From Cryptomeria japonica (lineage: Eukaryota; Streptophyta; Pinopsida; Cupressales; Cupressaceae), in the NCBI RefSeq assembly GCF_030272615.1, contig NC_081407.1:379214179-379278178 (forward strand): 64,000 nucleotides of DNA. The letters run 5' to 3'. Of the stretch, positions 22,163 to 33,200 are shown in pieces. A model generated the notes under the pieces. That model worked only from the letters and a program-made list of their open reading frames with translations, was not told where the DNA came from and searched no databases. How positions within the stretch are numbered: the stretch's first letter is position 1; each line of letters opens with the position of its first letter. The position numbers and the translations under genes were made by a program.

Positions 22163-25150
22163 AATAGTGTTACATATGTATTTAGAGTTAGTAATAGTGT
22201 TAGATAGTGTTAGGATATGTATTTAGAGTTAAGATTGGGTGAGATTAGTAGTTTGATATTGCATTGTGAATTGATATATTTTGATATTAAACTAAAATAA
22301 TAGTGAATTAGTAAAAAATTATAGTGTTATTGCCATCATTTTGCAATTTGTAAACTCAATAGTTGAAAGATAAATTTGATTTTAGAAAATTATAACTAAT
22401 AGAAAGTTGGACCTAATTAAATAAAATTAAATTATATTAAAAATGTTAATGCTAAAATATTAACTCTTACATTAAAACTTACAAATAAAACGAAATTTAA
22501 AAAGTTAAAAATTAAAATAAAACCTATTAAAAATGTAAAAAGTAAATTCTCAATTGTTTTAAAATTTTAAATTTCTTAAAATAAATAAATATTTGTATTT
22601 ATTAAATTTTTATTTTCTATTTTAATGATAATTATAAAAAAAACTTAAATTCCAACTTAGCTTACACTTATATTTCTAAGTTTAAAAATAAAAATAATTT
22701 AAATTTATTGAATTGGTCATATAAAAATAAAAAATAATAATTTCACTACTATATAATATACATTAAATTTGATTTTACATTGAGTTTAATTTTACTTAAA
22801 ATGTATTTCTAATTATTCTTCTATTCTTTCACTATTAAAACTCTTGTATAAATTTTCTTCATTTTTCATATAATAAAATAAATAAATTCTATTCACTAAT
22901 ATAATTAGTTAAATTTTAATCAAATTAAAACTATCAACATTTTCATGGAACATATTGTTAAATTTATCTATTTTTAATTTAAAAATAATAATGTTTAAAT
23001 GGTTAAGATATTAAAAATTTAATTAATTAATATTTGAATTTTATTATCTCTAATTACACATAATAGAAAAATACTTTATTATTGTCATTAATCATCACTG
23101 TATTATCATATTGTAATTTATATAATAATATTGTTACTATTAATCTTATATTGTTAATAATGTTAATATATTATTACTATATTACTATATAGTGATATTT
23201 TAACTATCATATTATTGTTGTTGATTATATTTTTATTATTATATCATTATATGTTTATATTATTCTTATAATTATATTTTACATTCTTCTTGAACACTTT
23301 ATAAAAAAAAAAACATTGTATGTATTCACAATTATTTATATTTATATCTAATTGCACTATAACCCTAAATGCACCCTCTTTTAACCATAATCATTACCTT
23401 ATTTCAACTTTTTATCATAGATCCATAGCCATAACCATAACCCTAATTCCCTAGCCCTAGCCCTAACCCTAATTTAACTCTAGCCGTAAACAAACACTTG
23501 TTAAAGCAAGACTTGTTTAACACTAATTGTAATTGTAATTGTGAAGGTAAAGATAATATAATTAGGGTTAGGATTAAGTTTAAAATCTATAAAATATTTA
23601 AGGTATCTAAATTAATAACTCTCCAACATGATTAGTTGCCTAATATGAATTTAAAAATGAAAAAGTATAGAAAACAAAATATATCTTAAAGAGTTGTACC
23701 AAAATTTCATTAAATAATTGCTATTCATGTCGTCAAATGAAGGAAGGACAATCTACGGAGTGCACAGATTTAGGAAGTAATATAATGTAAGAGAGGGAGC
23801 TAAGGGATTTTTAGCCTAGTTCGGGTCCTGAAGTAACCATGAAAATTGTTAAATTAAAAATGAGTATGAAAGTAAGTAGAGACTGGTTTAGTATTTAGTA
23901 AAATACATATGGACTAATTAGATCTACAATTATCATCTCGACCCGATATATGATTTCCCTGAACCTATTAAAGATTTATTTTATGGGGATGGATGTCTTA
24001 AGTTCAATACTGGCCAATGCCATGGAAGTGCTTTATCATTTAAGTGAGTGCAGAAGATGTAGTCCAAATGGAGGAGTATGATTTGAGATTGAAAGCAAAA
24101 TAATAATGTTAGTGTCTACAAATGATCAGAATAGGTGAATACAACTTAAAAGAGTACTGTCAACAATGATAAAGAAAAGAAAGAAGTTTTTTAGTTACAT
24201 TGCATAGGAAAAATAAACAGTTGTTAATGTTTGTATGGTCATCAAGAGTGATTTAGGTAATGGTGTCAGGCTCTCATCTAACATAATCTTTACTGCTAGT
24301 AGTTAGAATGTATTGTCGATTCTGTAACCATCTAAGGTCAAATATTCAATGGAAAAAATAGAAAAAATGGCAATATGAGTCAAATCATGAGATTTGGAAC
24401 AAGTGGGTATATTTTTATGTCTTAAACCTAAATTTAAGCAAAACAACAATATGCATTGAGTTGAGAAATATAAATCATTATAATTTTCTGAATACTTTGT
24501 CTGTTTTATAAGTCATTGCTTAAACTAAGTAGAATTCATGATAGAAGATTAAAAGTAAAGTAAGATAGTTTTTATTAAGTGCATGTTAAAGTCATCATTA
24601 GGATTAAAATTCATTTTCAATCTAACATATAAAAAAAATAGTACCTAGAAAAAATGATGAATTGCTTTCTTGATGCGAGAGTTTGAGTGTGAAATTCTTG
24701 ATTAGTTATAATTAAGGGAGGCAAAGAAGAAACTGTTGCTTGCATATTTCAAAGAAGAAAGTTTGCAAGATAGAGAATTTAAAATGTATTTCAAATTCAA
24801 GGAACAATGCAGACAATTAATTATTTCAAAATTTATTGAACAATACAAGAAGTTAAATGAAAGTGTTATTATTACTTCGTTTTATATTCTGTGATAATAT
24901 ATCTTCAATGTAATGTAATACAATTGAATATTAAAATTAAAAAAATCGATAAATAAAATTAAGATATATATTCTAAATTACATATTAACATTATTGTGTA
25001 TAAATTATAGTTTTTGTAACACGTGAAACTATATCCAATGTTCCAGTTCAAAATCCTATAATACACTGTGACATACAAAGAGAAAGGGAAACTTCTAAGC
25101 ACGAAATGATCCATTGTCTGTATTTCAAATTCTCAAGAAATATAATTCAC
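22163..25150. other. AT-rich 3' region of the Helitron with telomere-like words
   Basis: There is no gene here. At 22,175-22,245 an 18-bp word (atatgtatttagagtta) is repeated. At 23,427-23,480 there is a short cluster of taaccctaa/ccctagccctag words, and at 23,558-23,575 the opposite orientation (attagggttagg), so an imperfect inverted pair of telomere-like sequences. A segment at 24,785-24,835 weakly resembles the 88-bp repeat at 36,540 and 37,277. Confidence 0.6.
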
Positions 25151-25318
25151 CTGATCATCTTTTTCTGATGGACTGCATACATGAACTTTTGCATCCCCTA
25201 TGTGGATCTTTTGATTCTGAAGACAAGGACTAGTGAGAGACAGAGGAACAAGCTGAGGACCAGCAGAGAGTACTGTTTTTGCAAGTGTTCTCCTCATGTT
25301 TCCAGCACAGCCATTTAC
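25151..25318 (-). pseudogene. Exon fragment of a dihydrodipicolinate reductase gene (DapB-like)
   Basis: A 168-bp minus-strand segment is flanked by a good acceptor (ctgacag before 25,318) and donor (gtgaat after 25,151), with phase 0 at both ends and no stops over 56 codons. The product begins VNGCAGNMRRTLAKTVLSAG, goes on through PQLVPLSLTSP and ends KVHVCSPSEKDDQ. It resembles the N-terminal Rossmann segment of plant 4-hydroxy-tetrahydrodipicolinate reductase (lysine biosynthesis, plastid), where the usual wording is VNGCTGKMG and VHGPSER. The dinucleotide-binding GKMG is altered to GNMR. The following exons of that enzyme were not found downstream, so this is a fragment. It sits inside the Helitron in the coding orientation, which suggests capture. 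Confidence 0.7.
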
Positions 25319-26570
25319 CTGTCAGAAAATCAATGCTCAGGATTTCAAGGATGACAATTATTTAGGTTTACTTAATACTAGCATAGTCAAGAGGAAAATA
25401 CAGTGTAGAATGAAGAACTATATCCCTATCCCAATCGCCATAACCACATCTTCTGGTGACTATATATATCTAAAATATAAGCATAACTAAGATCGCCGAA
25501 GCTATAAGAATTACTTCTTGTTGCCTCTCAAGCCTACATGAACAATTAATAATGAGTACAAAAGGGTCCAAAGAGCTAAATGGTGCAGATATTTATTAGA
25601 GATCTAAACTAAAAACAAATGGTGAGCTAACGTGATGCAGGAGCATCCTAGGTGGATGATCAGCTTTAAAAAAAAATGCATATGGCCACAAAAGCAGTTG
25701 ACGTTGTTGGAACTGGTTTTGGGGAAATTCGTAGAAGACATATCAGATTTGCAAATAGAATATGCAACACCAATATGCAATATACACTGGAGGAACAGGT
25801 TTTGCAAAAAACCAAAAAATAAATTTTCGTAAACCCTAGAAGCTACCAGCTTTCAAAATTGAACACTGTACTGATTCTGCAACTAACTTTGCTGGGAAAG
25901 GATTTTGCATAGAGACCAAATTAAGACTTAAAACTTAAACATTGAGTACAGCTATGAAACAGATAAAATATTGTAAAAGATTATCTCAAACAATTGGTAG
26001 AATACATATACAGTAATGAAATTCAAGTTATGTTGCAAAGAGGATTTTGCACGTTAACACAATGAAGCATTAAACTTAAACCTTGGTGATTTCAAAACAT
26101 AGCATTTGACAACGAAACCAGACTTACAAGTTTTTGCAAAAAAACCCTGAAACTTGCCTTCGCAACTGAAACCTAGGTTTCAAATTAGCATACGGAATAA
26201 TGTGCATTATACATTCATAGACATTCTTTAGTGAGAGAAAAAAACTATTAACTTTGACAACACCCATAACACCTCAAACAGAAATGAAATACGTTAAACT
26301 CTATATCCTACTAGCTTTCAAATACGGTATACAGACTTAAAGACACCAAACAGAGCGATAATAATGTTTCCCCCAAGTGACAGTTAGCCCAAAATAACAA
26401 AATCAAATCATTAATATAATAAATGAAAATCAACAGCCATTGGCCTTAATCCAAGGAAAACTAAAGAAAATAGATTTATCAATTTCAAGGAGATCGCCAT
26501 TTAGCCTTACTCTCTAGTTTTTCAAAGAATAAAATGAACAATACATTGATACGGTTCCTGTAAACTATAC

Positions 26571-27550
26571 CTTTGGGCTGGTGTTTGCATTATCCATATG
26601 GCTGAATGTCGCATTGGCATTGGAAAATTCGCATATTGACCAAGAATTGTAGCCTGCGATATGGCATCCAATGATTATAATCCAATACAATTTAGCCAAC
26701 AAAATGTTGTTTAACTATAAACAGTCAATATGTGATAGCCAATGAAATGGTGTTCAGCCATGAATGGCTTGTGCGCTATAACGAATGCAAAGATTGATTA
26801 CATAAAAGACCCAATCCCACATAGACGATTTATGCACATAGTACAATCCATTAGTTGTTTAAGTGCTTGACAAATGGTCTTACCAGTACAACATGCAACT
26901 CGCACACTTCCATTGTGCTATATTCCTATTAGTGTCATTTGAAAATATCTGCAGAGGAAACAATTTAGGTTCAAAGAAGTTCTGAATAATTTCAGTATGC
27001 ATTTGCAAGACATGGGATATTGTTTGTTTGTGGTATTATAATGAAATTGAGAGCAATATTGCTTTGAATTTGAAAAGAGAACGGCAACAACGTTACTTGA
27101 TAAATGACAAGAACTTATAATTTCCATTGGCAAATTCCTTGCAATCAAACATTGCAACAAAAATCCATAAAACAAAAACAAAGGGAAACCTAACCCTGAG
27201 TCCAGTCGTAGTTGTATGATGATTCAGTTGCTTGAGCTGATGGATCCACCTGTTTGCTGTTGATTTCCAATTTTTGTTGGATTAACACAGGTTCAGAAAA
27301 CTCAGTTTGGTCAGATGCTGAAGCATGAATCATGTGAACCATATTCTTGAGACATTCCTGGGCTTTAGACATGCAAACTAACTGATCAGAGGTGATACAA
27401 ACAGAAGGAAAGCTATTATAAGAAAGGTGGTTATGTTTTATGTTTATAAACTCACTTGCATATAGTTTGCTTGAAGTTGTTTTTGTATAGATACTGGAAG
27501 ATTAGGAAGATCAGTTGGTTGCCGAAAGTACTTATTTCTCCTGCTCCTTG
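26571..27550 (-). pseudogene. Three spliced exon-like segments, gene not identified
   Basis: On the minus strand three segments have matching splice sites and phases. The first is 27,550-27,456 (acceptor ctacag, donor GTGAGT) ending QKQLQANYMQ. The second is 27,381-27,195 (acceptor gatcag, donor GTTAGG) containing CMSKAQECLKNMVHMIHASA and ending NYDWTQ. The third is 26,653-26,571 (acceptor atcgcag, donor GTATAG), starting YNSWSICEFSNANATF and ending NTSPK. The phases also fit the DapB-like exon at 25,318. No stop occurs in the joined frame. I do not recognise the protein. It may be a captured host gene piece or an extra Helitron gene; the absence of an identified first exon or stop leaves it as a fragment. 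Confidence 0.55.
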
Positions 27551-28688
27551 CTGTAGGGCAACTAATTGAATAGAGTGCACAAATCTCTGTATATTGCTCA
27601 CAATTTCTTAAACCCAAAATGTTGCTTTGTTGTTGATACAGATTAACAATGCAGTAGGAAGAAATATGATTTATTTTGACAAAATTGAAAGACAATGGAT
27701 TGTTGCAAGGGTTTTATTAAGTTGAATAATGTATTTATTGTATACTTGTAAATGCAAGTAATATTGTGGGTAGTGAATGCAGGTGAGAAGAATTGTAAAA
27801 GGAAAAGACATAGCAATTTATGATATGTGCATGTAGTATGCAATGAAAAAAATGCATGGATATAGACTTATTATAAAATGTATACCATGGTAAGATTTTT
27901 TATATGAATACATGAATAAAATTGGTTAAGAAGTATTATGAAACATGATAGTTGTGTTCAAATGTCTTTTGTACAATGCAAAAAGAAATAGCTTTTTATT
28001 TTTGTTTTGAATATTATTATTTGTGGATAAAGAATCTTGAAGTTTTAAAAAATTGTATAAATATTGAAACTATAGGAATTTAAACAGTAATCAAAGATTA
28101 TAAATAACAGAAATAGTTGTCCACATAGGTAAGCTAGTATTTATGGGAAAGCAAAACTTCATGAAGTATGAATTGACATGAGAGCCTGAGAAAATAGCCA
28201 AAATGTCTAATAATGTGACCTATAAGGTGCTTATTGTGTACCAAGGAATGTGAAGTATTGAACAATGATTACGATAGATATAGCAGAGCTGGAATGATTT
28301 AGTTTTGATAAGACATAAGTGCAAAATACATATAGAGGTGTTGATAGTAGCACTATTCAAAACATAATAGTTGTCTGAGCCGATTAGTGACTTTAAAGTA
28401 ATTATGCATATATGTTTCTTCGATTGAGACAAAAGACATGACTTTTTACTGTTCTTTGTATATAAAACTAGGCTAGATTATAATTTTGAAAACAATAATT
28501 CAAAGACGATATGGCCATGGTGAGTAGAATGCATCATTCTTTTGCTTTAGATGATGATGTCCCTGCAGATTTTGTATTTGGATCGGTGTCACAAAATTAG
28601 TATTATATTAAATGTCATAATGTATAGAGATATATGAAATAGAAGAGGTGTAAAAGTATTGTATTTACCTTTGTGTAGCAGTTGTCGG

Positions 28689-30125
28689 CTATTCATCAAT
28701 GTGTTTGGCTTCGGTGATGGTATTGTTTTGGTTCAATCTGAAAGAACCTGTGATTGTAAAGTCTCTTAGCATAAATATTATTGCTGATTTATCTTTGATG
28801 TAGTCTTCATAGGTCATGTTTTCAAGAGCAGGCAGAAGCTGTTGGATTATTGGTTGTTCAATAGAACAATGGATAGCTTGATTGCTGTCAGGTGTGATAG
28901 TTGCGCTGAGATGGAGAGAGTATTTGTAATTGATATCTTTATCACATATTGTGCAATGGGTAGTTTCTTCTTCAAGCATTCCGTAGTCGTCGAACTTGTA
29001 GTTGCATTTGGGGCAATATGCATGAAATGGATTGGAAAAAGGATTTATTACTTTTAAGATCCCATGAACCTACAAGATAAGTTTAACTTTTAGCAAGAGG
29101 AAAAAATATTATTATAAATTGAAGAGTAGAATTGTGTGGAAATAAGTACCTGAAATGTTGTATGTAGTAGTGCATTGAGTCTGTCAATTGTTCTTTTATC
29201 ATTCAATCTGCATATAGTTGTTGATAAACCTGTCCGAAGTGTGTTTTTTAAATCTGTTCTTTTAATAACATTTCTAAACAGCATTGCTGGGATTTCATTT
29301 CTTTTGAGTTTCTCTTCAATTGTTAAGTAGTGGTGTGCAAAATTTGGATGTAATAGTAGCTGTTTACCAGTAAGAAAATTAGTTTTGTTGAAAAGAGAGT
29401 AAAAAATTAAGAAGATTATGTGAGGAAGAATGAGGATAGTTTCGTACCGTTGCCTTGTCCATGTCGCTGAAGCCATCTTTGATTTCAATCATGTATTGGA
29501 AAACTTTTTTCTTTATTGCAACAACCAATGCACCAATTGTTCTAGTGGCATATTCGTTTGTGCTTGTGAGTAACTGTTTGATAGTTGTACCTAGAATAAA
29601 GTTGTATTGCTTACAGATACTTGGTTTGGTCTCCACCACAGATGATTTTTTAAAAATCAATATACAATCGCAATCTCCGCGATCATAGTCTGTTTTTGCA
29701 GTGATTTGAAATCCTGTTATAGATATTCCTGATCCTGGAATAATCTTGTTTTCATATTGTTGGACAAGATTACTGGGTACATTCAATGTAATTGTCATTT
29801 CTGCCTTCAAATCTGTTAGATCTGCACGTAAAACCTCGTGTGTTTTGTTCACTTTGTCTAGTGTTGCTTTATAGACTACAAGAACATCACCTTCAAACAT
29901 GTTTCCGGCTTTTCTTGCATTCAGATCTTCAATTGACATACAATTTTGTGTTTTTGTTTTTGATCTATAGCAAATAAAATCAGATGTTTTTAATACTGGG
30001 AAATTGGGTATAAATATTTGTTGAATAGAAATGAGGTTATGTGCTTACCTTTTTGGTGTTTGTTGTTGCTTTGGCTGTTCTTGCGTCAACTGAGCTTGTT
30101 TTGTAGGGCTTGTGCTCAAGTCCAT
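28689..30125 (-). CDS. RPA1-like single-strand DNA-binding protein, four exons
   Basis: The predicted gene has exons 30,125-30,049, 29,964-29,448, 29,359-29,150 and 29,069-28,689, with GT-AG introns of 84, 88 and 80 bp, and encodes 394 residues. The second exon carries an OB-fold-like region (FEGDVLVVYKATLDK, then GSGISITGFQITAKTDYDRG). The last exon carries a C4 zinc finger, CPKC and CTIC about 20 residues apart, followed by KYSLHLSATI, the layout of the C-terminal DNA-binding domain of RPA1. RPA-like proteins are known Helitron accessory genes and probably protect single-stranded transposition intermediates. The ATG at 30,125 is about 150 bp downstream of the Rep-helicase stop. A further good intron (28,668-28,563) lies after the TAG, so either the 3' UTR is spliced or the TAG is premature. 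Confidence 0.78.
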
Positions 30126-30274
30126 TGCTTTGCTGCTAAAAAAGTGTACAAATAGTTGTGTTATAATATTATAATTATAATTTTGGATTGGACTATATAA
30201 GACTATATTTTTTTGTATAATGTTTGCTAGTTGGGCGGGTTGTGGTTGTGGTTGGTGACATGTTTATTATAGTA

Positions 30275-33200
30275 TTAGGTGATATTATTGTGTTGGGTAT
30301 GATGAATATTTATGAAAGTAGCAAGGTGATCAGTCCAATAGGCTTCTGATTTGTATATAGAACATATATTTGCAGCAGAATTGGACCAAATGTGATCTAT
30401 TAATGGTTTGTTTAGACTGTGTGCTTCGTTTAATAGAAATTGCAATTTGTGTATTTGCATTTGATGTAGAAGGATTTTTGTAGTTTTGTTTTTATTGCAC
30501 ATGTCAATATTGAAATCTCCTACAATGTATAAAGGATTTACTGTGTTTGCATATGTGACTACTTCATTGATGATTGTGGTAATTTCTAGTATTGGAGCAT
30601 TGGGTTTTGTATAAATATTACAGATATTGATTTCATTGTTAGGTTGAAGTATTGTGACTGTTATGGCCTCAACATTTGTTGTTTTGTGTTCTTTTGTTCT
30701 GGACAGTAACAAATGTTTTTTAGTTAAGGTTGATATGCCATGTATGTTATGTATAGTATGACTATGAAACTGTTCAAAGACATTGTTGGTTTGAGAGGGA
30801 TTCATGTGTAGTTCTTGTAAACACAAGATGTCAGATGACATTATATCATAGTCATTGACAATGTCATTTATATGGGCTTTTAAGCTACGAGTGTTTAATG
30901 TGCATAGAAGCATTTGTGATGTGTTATTTGAACATGTGATCTCATTTTCAAATTGCCATTGTGCATCTGATTCAAGGCGAGACATTTCTAGGCATATCTT
31001 TTGTTTGACTTTGAAATTTGTTGGATTTAGAGGTTTGAGAAGAAATAAAGATTCAATAGATCTTGTTCGCGAAAGTGCTGTGTATGTTAAACCATGTTGT
31101 TTTATGCCAGTTGGGTCAAAAGCTAGGCCTTGCATTGTGAGTCCTTGTGATCGATGTATGGTTCGTGCACATGCTATTTGTATTGGGAACTGTTTTCGAA
31201 TAACAATTTTTGTGTTTGTCAATATTTTCTGTATGGGCTTAGCAACTCTGAGTATGGGCACCCAATCTTTATCAATGTGCTGGACATAGCAATGTGCTAG
31301 TTTTTTCTTTTGCTGTTGTCCAATTTTTGAGTCATTAAATTTTATCCAAATAATATCAAAATCCTGGTGTTTTGTGTATGCTTTAAATATTCCATCTGAT
31401 CCATTTACCAGGCCGTCTTGTGTGTTGTAGTTTCCTACAAAGATTTCTACGAGGATATTTGGTTTTAAGTTTATTTGAGTTGGTAGAGCGGTTGTATGGT
31501 TATATAGATGGATCGCATTGTTGTTTTCCTCTTGTTCATCGATTGCATTTAATACTATTAATTCGCCAGGTATGATAGATAGCATATTATTATTATGGAT
31601 ATCAACGTCCTTTCTCCTATAAAATAAAAAAGGGAATGTTGGGTCAATGGGTGGTGGGCGGAAGCAAAAGTAGTTTAGATACTGTAAATCATCATCTGTT
31701 TGTTGACCTATTCTAATTCTGTTGAGGACTGAGATGAACTTGGTGTCTTTTTGCCGCATTGTTGTTTTTAACGAGTAGCATTTTATGTTGTCTTTCCAAA
31801 AATTGTAAGGCATAAGTTCTGTTGAAGTTGGGGCATTTTCAAATACAACAGAGTCAAGTACAGGTTGTGCTTGATAAAGGTCACCACAAAAAATCGTATC
31901 AAGATTTCCAAAGTATACAGTAGGCGTTTGCATTATATCACGTAATCGTTTGTCAATGTAGCGTAAAAATGTTGATCCTACTAGTGATATTTCATCTATA
32001 AGAAGTACATGTAATTGATAGTAATGCTTAGACATTGCATCTAGTGTTTCAGTGTTTAATGGAACAAATTCTGACTTGTTGAAAGGTATGTGAAATGTTG
32101 AATGTAATGTTGTTCCACCTATATTGTATGCTGCTTTTCCTGTGAATGCAGTTATTAGGCCCTTTGGTTTCTCTGGGTCATTGTCAATTGAGTTATTGTA
32201 GATGCGAAGAAGTGCTTGGTAAATGGCCTTTGCAGTAAAAGTCTTTCCAGTTCCAGCTCCTCCTGTCAAGAACAAGTGCAATGGAGCTTTGATGTTTTTT
32301 AATTTTTTCATTATAATGTCCTTGACAATTGTTTGTTGTTCTTTGTTTAACATTTGCCTCAATTTGTAATAGTCATTGTTGTCCATAATTTGTGGGTGTT
32401 GAGAAATTTCGAATGCATTGGGGGCTATGTTATTAATTTTGTTGCAATGTACGGTTTGCATATCTTCATGCATGTCATATTGTTCATTATGTTTACTTGT
32501 TTGACCTATGGAGGATTGGGTATGAGTGTTATTGTCTTCATAGTTAATTTCATGAATAGCTTTTTCAATGTCACCCCATGTAGCATTTATATTGTATGTA
32601 AACTTTGTACAGTTTCTTTGAATTGTTTTTTCATGAAGTAAATAGGCATCTTCCCATGTATTGACATTTTGTTTCAATGTATGTTCGTTTATTATGAAAG
32701 GCACGTAGAGTAGTAATTGATCTCTACAATGATTCTCTAAATCAGTATGTTTGTTGAAATTGATAAAGCGTATAACATTTGGTTTAGTCTTTGCATTGAT
32801 TTTGTTGCCTTTTTTGTTGTACTTTGAGACAAATTCTGCAAGACAAATGTGTGCAATTGCTTGAGGTCGTTTTATGTAGTAGTCAATTAAAGAGTTACAG
32901 ATTACATTTTCTGACTCATCTGGTTCCTTATTTAATAGTTCGACAGGTTTCAATATAAATGTGCGGTTGTTGTCAGATCTTGTGTCAATAAATATACATT
33001 TTCTTGAGCTATCATTCAATGGAAGTGATAGAACAATGTAAGCAGCTTGTTGTGATGACATTTGTTGTAGGTTGAGCAAGGTGTTTCCAAGTTTGCTTAT
33101 CATTTTTATTGCATCAATATTGTCTTGTTGGTGCTCTTTGCATATTCTTTTGAATGCTTGTGTCATTGACTTATCAACCTTTGCCATGTATGAGCTACAG

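Noticed and set aside
25604-25832. Opposing short ORFs at 25.6-25.8 kb as another captured exon
   Set aside because: Open frames exist on both strands, but neither has good splice sites at both ends or a recognisable product.
30855-31289. 144-codon and other plus-strand ORFs across 30.8-35.8 kb
   Set aside because: They are complementary-strand shadows of the Rep-helicase-endonuclease frame, which has clear catalytic motifs.
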